Notes under the pieces: model-generated | Told to the model about the DNA's origin: nothing | The model's database searches: none | The model's input: the letters and a program-made list of their open reading frames with translations, nothing else | Assembly (NCBI GenBank): GCA_016839555.1 | Contig: JAEOUA010000001.1 | Location: 16,554 to 80,553, forward strand | DNA: 64,000 nt | Direction: 5' to 3' | Source of the DNA: Promethearchaeota archaeon | Lineage (GTDB): Archaea > Asgardarchaeota > Lokiarchaeia > Sigyniarchaeales > SOKP01 | Made by a program: the position numbers and the translations under genes | Shown here: in pieces, positions 37,782 through 46,867 of the stretch | How the letters are laid out: the number at the start of each line of letters is the position of its first letter | How positions within the stretch are numbered: position 1 is the first letter of the stretch

Positions 37782-40013
37782 TTAAAAGCTTGTTGAAAAT
37801 ATTTGCTCAACTAATTGATTCGCATCTTTAAAAGGTTTTAATTCGCCTCCCCAATCTTCTAAAGTCTCTTTATATTGTTCTTCAAATTGAGATACAAATT
37901 TTCTTAATTGAGTTCTAATTTCCGAAGTTTGATTCCCTTTTATGAATAATGCTCCAAAAAGATGCTCTCCATACTCTATTAGAATCGTTATATCACCATG
38001 TTCTATAGTTTGTAAAAATTCAGTACTTTTTGTTGTTTCTTTAACAAATGAGGTTATTGCGGAAAACATTCCCGAGATTAATCCGGGGTCTTGAGCGACA
38101 TCTTCAGAAAATTTATAATCGAATGGTGTTCTCCCATCTTCATAGATGATATAAAGCCCTTGTTTCTTTACTCTTTCAAAAGTGTAAGTAAACTCTGGTT
38201 TCCATAATTCAATTTTATTTCGATTATAGAGATATTTTAAATTTTCGTAAAGAGTTTCTGTATCTTGAATTGTCCTTTTTTTCAACTCATCCAGATAAAT
38301 CTCTTCTTTTTCGATAATTTCTATTATATTTTGAATTTCAACCAATGGAGATTCAAAATCTTTTATAGTGATTTTTTCATCAATATTCACTAAATAATTA
38401 AGATCTTCGTTTTTGAACTCATTATAAGTGACGAAACTCCCTGTATCAATAAAAATTACCCTTTTAACTAATTTTTCATCTAAAGGGATATTTTTAATTT
38501 TAAATTGTCTCCCAAGATAGTAAATTAGTAAACTCCAGAAAATAATATTAAAAATATTTCTTGTAAATATATAGGGTATTGCTAAGAAACCTAAAACTCC
38601 TGTTAAATTTGCTCTAAAAGAAGCTGTTCTTAGTGTAATAAAATCTATACCATATAATGATATTACACTTGCTCTACCGGTGAACCAATATTCGTCTGCA
38701 GATAAAATATTAATTAGAGGCATTGAGCCGAAAAGAGGAACATTAGGAAGTAATAATGATGCAATGATAATTATACCTAAAAAACCAATCAAAGTGAGGG
38801 GGATGTTTTTAGCGTATTTAAAAGCATAAAAAAGAAAAATGATCATAATAATTAGAGGCAAGAGAGTATTTACAATATTAAATAAAATAATTTCAACATC
38901 AAATCCCAAAGCATCATTTAAAGAAGGATTAGCATTAAAAAGTCCTAACTCAATAATATCTTCTATATAATTTGAATCAGCAAAAATAGTATAGCTAAAA
39001 ATGATACTTAAGCCCCAATAAATTCCAACCGCAAGCGCTCCGAAAAATAGACCATTATAGAGCGGAGTTAAATTAGAACTTTTGGATTTAACCGTCTCTT
39101 TCCTTTTCTTCCACCAATCTATTAATTTAACTAATATAAGAATAGAAATAGGTTCAAATACATCTAAGAAAAGAACAAAGATTATTGAGGCCATAATAAA
39201 ATATGCAAAAAATGCAAAAATAACGTCAATCGAATCAAAATATTCAACAATAAAGAGAAAAATAGAAATCACTGAAATAGGGAGTCCAACCATAAATACG
39301 CTTCTGAAATAGTCTTCCCTAACTTTCTCCCCGAAATAGCGTCCTTTTATCGCAATTTTGCTTGAATTTATCAGTTCAATACTAAAAATGAATATCGCTA
39401 AATATACAAACAAAATCTCTAAAAACCATCCTAAAGCGGTTTCTGCTGTTGTTAACGAAAAATTTTGAAGTCCTGATACTTTTAGAATTACTTGTAAGAT
39501 ATATAATGAGACAGGTAAAAGGACAATCATTAATTTTAAAATTTCTTTCTCTCTTTTCCAATCGGTTCTTAAAAACTCCTGTTTAATCAATTTTAACGGG
39601 CTTATATTATATTCATAGCTAATTTGCTTTAAGTTCTCTTGGAGCGATCCTTCTGATTTTTTTAGATTATTTCTTACTATTATCATTGAAATAAAAGGTG
39701 CTAAAAAAAATATAAACGGAAGAGCGATAAAAGGATAAGATAAGAAGGAGGTAATTAATGTAGCGAAATGTGTAAAAATATAGGATAATCCAAGACTCTC
39801 TTGTCCTGGAGCAATTTCCAATCTATTTGGAGCTAAATTAAACTGGAATATAACTGGGGCAACCCAATAAATGAGAAAAAAGATCGAAACACCCATAAAA
39901 AATCTAAGATAAAGCTTTCCAATTAATTTTTTTCTAATAAATATTAATGGAATCGCAAATATTGCTAATGGGAGCACATTCAAAAAAATCGTAAGAAATA
40001 CATTAGCAATCAT
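37782..40013 (-). CDS. Polytopic membrane protein with winged-helix and longin/roadblock-like sensor
   Basis: 743 residues. About 13 hydrophobic segments fill residues 1-500. Residues about 555-605 look like a winged helix (LDELKKRTIQDTETLYENLKYLYNRNKIELW). Residues about 615-735 fit the longin/roadblock-like fold: GLYIIYEDGRTPFDYKFSED, SGMFSAITSFVKE, DITILIEYGEHLFGALFIKG and an EEQYKETLEDWGG helix. The pattern matches the C-terminal domain of the Rag-like protein at 16645. Such domains dock small GTPases or dimerise, so this may be a membrane platform for them. I do not recognise the membrane part. Confidence 0.65.
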   Translation of the reverse strand: MIANVFLTIFLNVLPLAIFAIPLIFIRKKLIGKLYLRFFMGVSIFFLIYWVAPVIFQFNLAPNRLEIAPGQESLGLSYIFTHFATLITSFLSYPFIALPFIFFLAPFISMIIVRNNLKKSEGSLQENLKQISYEYNISPLKLIKQEFLRTDWKREKEILKLMIVLLPVSLYILQVILKVSGLQNFSLTTAETALGWFLEILFVYLAIFIFSIELINSSKIAIKGRYFGEKVREDYFRSVFMVGLPISVISIFLFIVEYFDSIDVIFAFFAYFIMASIIFVLFLDVFEPISILILVKLIDWWKKRKETVKSKSSNLTPLYNGLFFGALAVGIYWGLSIIFSYTIFADSNYIEDIIELGLFNANPSLNDALGFDVEIILFNIVNTLLPLIIMIIFLFYAFKYAKNIPLTLIGFLGIIIIASLLLPNVPLFGSMPLINILSADEYWFTGRASVISLYGIDFITLRTASFRANLTGVLGFLAIPYIFTRNIFNIIFWSLLIYYLGRQFKIKNIPLDEKLVKRVIFIDTGSFVTYNEFKNEDLNYLVNIDEKITIKDFESPLVEIQNIIEIIEKEEIYLDELKKRTIQDTETLYENLKYLYNRNKIELWKPEFTYTFERVKKQGLYIIYEDGRTPFDYKFSEDVAQDPGLISGMFSAITSFVKETTKSTEFLQTIEHGDITILIEYGEHLFGALFIKGNQTSEIRTQLRKFVSQFEEQYKETLEDWGGELKPFKDANQLVEQIFSTSF

Positions 40014-40119
40014 TGTTTTATTTCAAAATATAGTTTCTAAATTTTTATTTAATTTAATAAGACTTTATTTAATAATTAAATTAAAATTCAAATATTTTAA
40101 ATTTTATATTAATAAGAAA

Positions 40120-41208
40120 ATGAATAAGAAAATAGGAATTCTTATTGATTACGATTTTGCTAATAAGCACATTCCTCCTTATCCCCATCCTGTGTTCTTC
40201 TCATATGAGAGCCCAAGAAGAATTAGGGCTATTTTAGAGTATTTTAAAAACATAAAGCTATTTGATAACAATAAAATTTGTAAATTAAATCCTAAATTAG
40301 TTGATGAATCGATTCTACATTTAGCTCATTCTCAATATTATATTGATACAATAAAACGATTATCCAAATTTGGAAGCAGTATGCTAAGTGAAGAAGTCTA
40401 TATTACTCAAGATACATTCTTAATTGCTCAAAAAGCGGTTGGTGGGGTAATAGCTTCTCTTGAAAGTGTATTAAACCGGGAAGTTTCTCAATCGTTCGCA
40501 TTAGTGCGCCCTCCCGGTCATCATGCTTTACGTGAACAATCCTCTGGATTATGCATTTTTAATAATATAGCCACCTCAATTTATTATTTGCGTGAACGAA
40601 TGGATTATACTAAAAAAATTGCGATAATAGATATTGATAATCATTTTGGAGATGGACTTGCAAGATATTTTTATGAAGATCCTAGTGTTCTATACTTTTC
40701 TGTACATGAATTCGATTTTCTAGAAGGAGATATAGGATTTATAACGGAACTGGGTGCTGGTGAAGGACTTGGAACTAATATCAACTTTCCGATTCCAATC
40801 AATACTACTGATCAGAATTTTATGGAATTTTCAGAGATTCTTACTCCTATTATAACTCAATATAGTCCAGATCTCATTATTATTGCTGCCGGTTTTGATA
40901 TGTATTTCGCGGATCCAATCGGTAATTGCCTATTAACTAGCAAATCTTATTATGAATTTACTCGGTATATACTCAACTTATCTGAACAAATATGCGATGG
41001 TAAATTGGTCTTTGCTCTTGAAGGAGGATATTCCTTAATTGGATTGCCCGTCTGTGTGCATGCAGTACTTAGAGCTTTATTAAACGAGTCTTTCGTTCAA
41101 CCCCAATTTGAACAGTTTGACTTTTCAGATAAATCTAAAAAGAGTGAATTCCTGAAAATAAAAAAGTCATTAACAAAATTCTTACAAAAATATTGGAAAT
41201 TAAAATAA
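40120..41208 (+). CDS. Histone-deacetylase-like family protein
   Basis: 362 residues of the arginase/deacetylase fold. It has RPPGHHAL (H134-H135), SGLCIFNNIA, Zn ligands D173 and H175 in DIDNHFGDG, a third aspartate in AAGFDMYFADP and EGGYSL. The second histidine of the usual D-x-H-H is phenylalanine, as in some acetylpolyamine or acetoin-utilisation-type members. Likely substrates are acetyl-lysine or acetylpolyamine; sequence alone does not say which. An agmatinase/hypusine pair 10 kb away makes polyamine plausible. Confidence 0.85.
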   Translation: MNKKIGILIDYDFANKHIPPYPHPVFFSYESPRRIRAILEYFKNIKLFDNNKICKLNPKLVDESILHLAHSQYYIDTIKRLSKFGSSMLSEEVYITQDTFLIAQKAVGGVIASLESVLNREVSQSFALVRPPGHHALREQSSGLCIFNNIATSIYYLRERMDYTKKIAIIDIDNHFGDGLARYFYEDPSVLYFSVHEFDFLEGDIGFITELGAGEGLGTNINFPIPINTTDQNFMEFSEILTPIITQYSPDLIIIAAGFDMYFADPIGNCLLTSKSYYEFTRYILNLSEQICDGKLVFALEGGYSLIGLPVCVHAVLRALLNESFVQPQFEQFDFSDKSKKSEFLKIKKSLTKFLQKYWKLK

Positions 41209-41250
41209 TAAGAGTTTATTAAAGGAAATAAAAGAAAAAAGAATTGGAAA

Positions 41251-41652
41251 TTAAATAAACCCGCTGAATTTCTGAGCATAATTCTGAACTGTTAGGAGCG
41301 CATCACGAGGTCCTACTGCTGGATTAATATATGTTATTAATCCTCCATTGCCTCCAACGGGAATAGGACAAAGAATTAAGTGTCCCTGGCCTTGTACATT
41401 GGTTGCAATCTTCCGCTCCTCTGTATTTTCTACAACCATATATTTAACTCCTTGAATCTGAATACTGGTCATTCCTTTTTGCCCAAGCTCTAATTTAATT
41501 CGTATCAATTCATTTATCTGATTCAAATCATTTGAAATATCCCAGTTTTCGGTTTGGGAAATAAGGTTTCCATTTTGATCTACAACTGCTACTGCATATA
41601 CATTTGAATCCTCTTCTAACAATTTACCTATTAGATCATTTACATCAGACAT
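41251..41652 (-). CDS. Profilin-like protein (Asgard profilin)
   Basis: 133 residues. The profile follows profilin: a first strand and turn VYAVAVVDQNGNLISQTENWDIS, a helix NDLNQINELIRIKL, then IQGVKYMVVENTEER (profilins have GxKYMV), a Gly-rich turn ATNVQGQGHLIL, a strand LITYINP and a C-terminal helix DALLTVQNYAQKF. Asgard profilins bind actin and, in some lineages, polyproline. A roadblock/LC7 protein is the main alternative, as the two folds are similar, but the KYMV and WDIS signatures favour profilin. It is convergent with the HDAC-like gene. Confidence 0.65.
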   Translation of the reverse strand: MSDVNDLIGKLLEEDSNVYAVAVVDQNGNLISQTENWDISNDLNQINELIRIKLELGQKGMTSIQIQGVKYMVVENTEERKIATNVQGQGHLILCPIPVGGNGGLITYINPAVGPRDALLTVQNYAQKFSGFI

Positions 41653-41773
41653 TTTTCCAAAAAAATATTATATGCTTAGTTTTATATAAAATATATAATA
41701 AATTTAAATTTTAAATTAATTAGTATTTTTAACAATAATTATAATTAAAATATTTTACGGTGAAATATTATTC

Positions 41774-42316
41774 ATGGTTTTTGTAGGGTTAATGAAAAAG
41801 GGAGTTTTACTAGTTTTGAGAGAAAAAAGGACGTTTTTAATCTTTACGGTGATATACTCTCTCTTAATATTTTTAACAAGTCTTTTCTTAGAATTCGCGT
41901 TTGGTGGGGAACTAGGGGATATAGCTCTTTATCTTGTGCTTATTTTTATGGTAGCAAGTTTAATCTTGTCTTTGCTATATGCATGGTTATTAGTGAACCG
42001 AAATAAAAGAAATTGGGCTACACTTAAATGTATTGGTTATACAAATGGTAATGTAATCACAATGTTGGCGGGAATAATACTCTTTACGGCTTTATTAGGC
42101 TTTTTTGTGGTGCTGGAGATGTTATTCCATTATGCAGCTTTCTTTTCTTATGTGTTTCCAGATAATATTGCTGCTGATAATACATTAATTGGATTGCTTC
42201 CAGCCGTATTAACAAGTATTACTTTTTTGCTTGTCCAACTTGTTTCAATAGCTCTTATTTATAGAAAAATTCTGAAAGTAAGACCAATCATAGCTTTAAA
42301 AAAAGTGGAGATGTAA
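41774..42316 (+). CDS. Short FtsX-like ABC permease (single FtsX domain)
   Basis: 180 residues with four hydrophobic segments. After the second lies an FtsX signature loop (LVNRNKRNWATLKCIGYTNGNVITML), and the end KILKVRPIIALKK is typical of the FtsX domain C-terminus. MacB/LolC-type permeases are normally longer with an extracytoplasmic domain, which is missing here. It is followed after four bases by its ATPase and carries that gene's GGAGATG ribosome binding site in its last codons. Confidence 0.75.
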   Translation: MVFVGLMKKGVLLVLREKRTFLIFTVIYSLLIFLTSLFLEFAFGGELGDIALYLVLIFMVASLILSLLYAWLLVNRNKRNWATLKCIGYTNGNVITMLAGIILFTALLGFFVVLEMLFHYAAFFSYVFPDNIAADNTLIGLLPAVLTSITFLLVQLVSIALIYRKILKVRPIIALKKVEM

Positions 42317-42320
42317 AAAA

Positions 42321-43013
42321 ATGATAGTAGATATGGATGTTATGATTAAAGCAATAGATGTGAATAAGGAATATCGTCGAGCCGGAGCTATTATTCGAGC
42401 TTTAGCAGATATAAATCTTACTATCAAATCTGGGGAGTTTATTATCGTACAAGGTCCGACAGGATGCGGTAAATCAACCCTTCTCAATGTTCTTTCCGGA
42501 TTAGATCTACCTGATAGTGGAAAGATTATTTTTGATGGGGAAAATATAGCAAGAGCAACGGAAGACAGATTAGCACGATTAAGAAGAATGAAAATAGGAT
42601 TTGTATTTCAAGATTTTAATTTAATTAGGACATTAACGGCTATAGAAAATGTAGAAAGTGTTTTATGGCCTACGGTATTACGTTCCTCTGAAATTGAAGA
42701 TAGAGCAATTGCAGCACTTAGAGATGTCAATTTATTGGAGAGAAAAGAACATTATCCTGTACAACTAAGCGGCGGTGAAAAACAAAAATGCGGACTTGCT
42801 CGCGCAATTATCCACCGTCCACGGGTCATTTTAGCAGATGAACCAACAGGAAATTTAGACCCTCAATCGGAGACTGAAATCATGGATTTGCTCAAAAAAA
42901 TTAATAAAGACTCGGAAACCACCGTAATAGTGGTTACTCATCGAGAGAAGCTTGCATCTTACGGGGACAAAATAGTTCGGATGAAAGACGGAAGAATTAT
43001 AAATGTAAAATAG
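42321..43013 (+). CDS. ABC transporter ATP-binding protein, LolD/MacB type
   Basis: 230 residues. Walker A GPTGCGKST, Q-loop FVFQDFNL, signature QLSGGEKQKCGLARA, Walker B VILADEPTGNLDP and switch VVTHRE are the LolD/MacB/FtsE class marks. It forms an operon with the FtsX-like permease. Such pairs do mechanical work on the membrane or extract lipids or peptides; the substrate is unknown. The membrane protein at 43163 may be a third part. Confidence 0.9.
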   Translation: MIVDMDVMIKAIDVNKEYRRAGAIIRALADINLTIKSGEFIIVQGPTGCGKSTLLNVLSGLDLPDSGKIIFDGENIARATEDRLARLRRMKIGFVFQDFNLIRTLTAIENVESVLWPTVLRSSEIEDRAIAALRDVNLLERKEHYPVQLSGGEKQKCGLARAIIHRPRVILADEPTGNLDPQSETEIMDLLKKINKDSETTVIVVTHREKLASYGDKIVRMKDGRIINVK

Positions 43014-43015
43014 CC

Positions 43016-43024
43016 TTTTTTTTT
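43016..43024 (+). terminator. Oligo-T transcription terminator after ABC ATPase
   Basis: A run of nine T residues three bases after the ATPase stop, followed by TTATTATTATTAT-like sequence. Archaeal RNA polymerase stops at such tracts. It probably ends the FtsX-ATPase transcript. Confidence 0.45.
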
Positions 43025-43162
43025 ATTATATTTATTATTATGATTTTTTATTTAAGTGAATGAATTCGTTTTGAACTAATATTAAATAAGATTATTATTA
43101 TTATTTTTAATAAGAGAATCTTTTTATATAATTATTAAAATAAAACGCGAATTGGATGATAT

Positions 43163-44179
43163 ATGCCGCTTAAAGTTAAAAGTATATTCATAAGTAGATT
43201 AATAGTATTGATTACTCTAATTTTAATTCCTATAGCAACATTTACTATCTTTATAAGTGTTGATTTTGAGTTATGGTTTTCAGAAAGTGCCACATTAGAA
43301 TTCTGGATAATAAAAGTGCTCTGTCCAGTCATTTTTGCTGCTTCTTGGCTCTATTTTATGATTTTATTTAAAGATAGAATAGCTCTTACAATAGACTCAA
43401 TGGAGCGTGTGACCTCTATTATACCCCTTCGTTTAAAAATATTTTATGGATTGATTGCACTCGTTGTATTATTTATTTTCATCATCCCCCTTATTACAAC
43501 ATTTATTTCTATCATAAGTTTTATGTCTATTGCATGGATGGTTACTACGAGGAAACATGAATTTGGAGCATCTGAGGGCTCCCCTTGGTATACAAAGGTG
43601 TTAATGATTCTCTTTGTGATAGTTCCGATCTTTTGTACAATTGCAATCCTCCCCGAATATATTATTTTATCAAACTTTATTTCCGCAAGTATTTGGGAAC
43701 CTCTTATTGAACATGTATATACATTTTCATATTGTCTGTGTACAGCTTTAGCAGTGGGCTCTCTCTTTTTCCTATTTGAGAATAAAGGTGTAAGTGAATA
43801 TGAGCAAATATTGCAACATCCTGATGAGAAAAAGGGAAATAAGTATATTAAATATGTCGAATTCATACTTTTTATATTTCTTTTAATATTAGCATATACT
43901 GGCTTCGAATTGATTGAATTCTTTTATGGAGCTGGGCTGGTAATAGTAGTATTTGTATCTATTATTAATTTTTTCTCTTCAAAACGAAAAACTGGGAAAT
44001 TTGGAGGACATATTCTTGGTTATCTTTTGGCAGCAATATTTATGGGTTCTAATCTATTGATCTTTAATATTGAACTTGGAGCACTTTTTCAAATTATTAG
44101 TCTTGTGGTGCTTGCTGGCGTTTTTATCATTATTTTTATTATTACCTTTATTGTATTAGAGGAAGAGGACGAATTTTAA
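43163..44179 (+). CDS. Multi-pass membrane protein, unknown family
   Basis: 338 residues with about nine hydrophobic segments and short loops, ending in an acidic tip (VLEEEDEF). I see no transporter or enzyme signature. It lies 150 bases after the ABC ATPase gene on the same strand, with an oligo-T run between, so cotranscription is doubtful. It could be a companion of the ABC pair. Confidence 0.6.
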   Translation: MPLKVKSIFISRLIVLITLILIPIATFTIFISVDFELWFSESATLEFWIIKVLCPVIFAASWLYFMILFKDRIALTIDSMERVTSIIPLRLKIFYGLIALVVLFIFIIPLITTFISIISFMSIAWMVTTRKHEFGASEGSPWYTKVLMILFVIVPIFCTIAILPEYIILSNFISASIWEPLIEHVYTFSYCLCTALAVGSLFFLFENKGVSEYEQILQHPDEKKGNKYIKYVEFILFIFLLILAYTGFELIEFFYGAGLVIVVFVSIINFFSSKRKTGKFGGHILGYLLAAIFMGSNLLIFNIELGALFQIISLVVLAGVFIIIFIITFIVLEEEDEF

Positions 44180-44511
44180 CCCGCTTTCCTTCAATTTTTT
44201 TTTTCCTATTAATTATCTTATAATGGATTTACTTCTAATTCATATCATAATATGATCTAAAATAAATTTTAAAGTTAGATTATTATTTTTTCAATTATTT
44301 TTTGATCATTATATTTAAAAATCATGATTTATGAGGATTTATTCAATATAAAAATCAGTCTCTTTATGATATAAATAGATAATGCTAATATAAGAAAGGG
44401 AAGTGGTGAATTCCCAAAAATTAAAAAATCTTTATATTTTAGCAAACATAACATATAAAATATATATACAAAATTTGATATATTAAAAGTCTAATAAAGA
44501 GTGAATTCACA
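44180..44511. other. Intergenic region, no gene seen
   Basis: 332 AT-rich bases before the acyl-CoA synthetase gene. An ATATAAAATATATATA run at about 44454-44469, roughly 45 bases before the ATG, is a plausible TATA box. Nothing else stands out. Confidence 0.4.
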
Positions 44512-46314
44512 ATGCCTATAAAAAAAGATGATGATTATCAAGTAAATGAAAATAAACGTTGGTTCAAAAAATGGTGGCCAGAGAACGTTCCGCATAATAT
44601 TAAATTCGAGGAAAAAACTATTAATGAACTTCTTGATGAACAAGTGGGGAAATATGGAGATCAGAACTTTCTGTGGTTCCTGGAAACCTGGGTGACTTAT
44701 AAGCAATTTCATGATTATGTTAAAAAACTTGCTACTTCCCTCCACGCATTAGGTGTTAGAAAAGGCGATGTGGTTGCGCTTCATCTTCCAAATTCGATTC
44801 AATATATCGTAAGCTATTTTGCTATTACAAGAATAGGAGCCATCGCGAGTGGAATAAATCCTACCTATCAACCGATGGAAATTCTTCATCAGCTCCATAT
44901 TATTAAGCCTAAAATGCTTATTGTGTTAGATGCATTATATGAACCTTATTTAAAGCCAATAATAGACAAAGCAAACATAGAAATCCTTGCCTATACGAAT
45001 GTAGCAGATTTAGCTCATGGATTAGGTTTTAAAAGAGTCTTAGGAAAACTTCTTGGAAAAATACCCAAAGGTAAGGTGGATTATCCAGGAGCAATTAAAT
45101 TTATGGATCTTTTTGATACAGAACCTAAGGTTCCAAAAGTAGAGATAGACGTGAAAACCCATCCAGTAACCTATATCATGACAGGAGGTACTACTGGTTT
45201 ACCAAAAGCAGCAGTATTAACCCATTTCAATGCGGTTTCTAATGCTATTCAATGCAAGTATTGGTTAGGGGGAGAACAACCAGGTCTAGGAAGTGTGGGA
45301 GTGTTACCCCTCTTTCACAGTTTTGCTCATACTGTTGTTATGAATACTACACTAGCTTTTGGAGGATGGATTATGTTGTTTCCGAGACCTCCAAGCACGG
45401 AAGAATTATTAGAGACGATTGAAGAACTACCTTCCCCTCAAGGATTAGTTTATGCTGGGGCAGAAATTTTATTCAAACGATTAGCCGAGTTTGAAGATAT
45501 AAAGGATTTTCCTGGTGTGATGGGGAAGCTTAAATTATGTGTATCTGGAGCAGGACCACTTCATAGACCTGTAAGAGACGCATTCGTTCAAAATACAGGT
45601 GGCAGAATTGTTGAAGGATATGGATTAACAGAATCAACACCAGTCGTGAGTGCAGGAAATTTATTCGGAGAGAGTCCTATTGGAGTTATTGGAATGCCTT
45701 TTCCAGGAACTGAATGGGGTATTTGGCCCGCAGATGATTTTGATAAGGGACCACTTTGCTTAGGAGATCCTGATGATACAAAATTTGGTGAGGAAAATAC
45801 CGGAGAACTCTGTGTTCATGGCCCACAAGTTATGCTGGAGTATTTAGATAAACCAAACGCTACTGCTGAAATTATTAGGGAATATGATGGAAAATTATGG
45901 TTATTAACTGGAGATATTGGATTTATGAATGAAGATGGAACCGTTGAACTCAGAGATCGAAAGAAGCAACTCATAAAGTATAAAGGATATAGCGTGTATC
46001 CGAAGGAAGTGGAAGAATTACTCATGAAAAACGAGGGGATTTCAGAAGCAGCTGTTGCTGGTATTCCACATGAAGAATTTGGTGAAGCTGTAAAAGCGTG
46101 GGTTGAATTAACAGAAGGATCAACCTTAACGGTAGAGGATATCAAAGAGTGGTGCACTGCTAATATGACGCATTATAAACGTCCATATTACGTTGAAATC
46201 ATAAGCGAAGTTCCTAAAAACCTGATTGGAAAGGTTCAAAGGAGGATTCTTCAGGTAAACGATCCCCTCTACAAGAAAGTGCATGGGGAGCCACAAGAAC
46301 AAGATAAAGTATAA
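44512..46314 (+). CDS. AMP-dependent acyl-CoA synthetase (long-chain fatty acid-CoA ligase-like)
   Basis: 600 residues of the ANL superfamily. The phosphate-binding loop is MTGGTTGLPK (about 222-231), followed by LFHSFAH, the adenine-binding YGLTEST, the aspartate in LLTGDIGFMNEDG, and the hinge/catalytic region DRKKQLIKYKGYSVYPKEVE, ending with the catalytic lysine in NLIGKVQRR. It activates a fatty or other carboxylic acid to acyl-CoA through an acyl-AMP. Sequence order and length fit FadD-like enzymes. Substrate chain length is not predictable. It stands alone. Confidence 0.9.
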   Translation: MPIKKDDDYQVNENKRWFKKWWPENVPHNIKFEEKTINELLDEQVGKYGDQNFLWFLETWVTYKQFHDYVKKLATSLHALGVRKGDVVALHLPNSIQYIVSYFAITRIGAIASGINPTYQPMEILHQLHIIKPKMLIVLDALYEPYLKPIIDKANIEILAYTNVADLAHGLGFKRVLGKLLGKIPKGKVDYPGAIKFMDLFDTEPKVPKVEIDVKTHPVTYIMTGGTTGLPKAAVLTHFNAVSNAIQCKYWLGGEQPGLGSVGVLPLFHSFAHTVVMNTTLAFGGWIMLFPRPPSTEELLETIEELPSPQGLVYAGAEILFKRLAEFEDIKDFPGVMGKLKLCVSGAGPLHRPVRDAFVQNTGGRIVEGYGLTESTPVVSAGNLFGESPIGVIGMPFPGTEWGIWPADDFDKGPLCLGDPDDTKFGEENTGELCVHGPQVMLEYLDKPNATAEIIREYDGKLWLLTGDIGFMNEDGTVELRDRKKQLIKYKGYSVYPKEVEELLMKNEGISEAAVAGIPHEEFGEAVKAWVELTEGSTLTVEDIKEWCTANMTHYKRPYYVEIISEVPKNLIGKVQRRILQVNDPLYKKVHGEPQEQDKV

Positions 46315-46411
46315 AAAAGTACAAAAATTATTAAGAATTCTTTTTTCTTTTATTCTTTTTATTTATTCAAAGTCTTTTTAAAAACCAGAGTTATTTATGA
46401 AATTGAAATTT

Positions 46412-46768
46412 TTAATTTTTCTCCTTTAATTTTTGTTCAGCTAATAACTTTTCTTCTAATTTTTCGAGTTCGTCTAATTTTGAATTTACATAATCAGCAA
46501 TATGTTTAATTATATCATTCGCCTTCTTATTTTGTGCAGCAATAAAAATGTCACTCCAGATATCCCACCCAACGATGATTGAAAGATCCTCATATATTAA
46601 CTCAACTAAGATACAATCTAAATTGAATGCTGGAAAATGTCCAGCTTTAAGTCCAAATTCTTTTTGAATCATTGTCGCTAAAGGAAATAGAATAATTGGA
46701 TCTGCGTCTATTTCATATTCTAGTAATCCATTGGGATTTTCACGTAAAATTGATGTTATTTTTCGCAT
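46412..46768 (-). CDS. Conserved-looking hypothetical protein
   Basis: 118 residues, soluble alpha/beta. A strand-rich middle (LDCILVELIYEDLSIIVGWDIWSDIFIAA) is followed by a charged helix (EKLEEKLLAEQKLKEKN). No family is recognised. It is convergent with the acyl-CoA synthetase and divergent from the sulfatase. Confidence 0.6.
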   Translation of the reverse strand: MRKITSILRENPNGLLEYEIDADPIILFPLATMIQKEFGLKAGHFPAFNLDCILVELIYEDLSIIVGWDIWSDIFIAAQNKKANDIIKHIADYVNSKLDELEKLEEKLLAEQKLKEKN

Positions 46769-46867
46769 AATTATTAATTATTTTTATATGATTACCAAAT
46801 TTATAATTTTTTTATGGTTTTTATTTATTGACTTCACAATTTATTTTTAATATAAAAGATAGATGCT

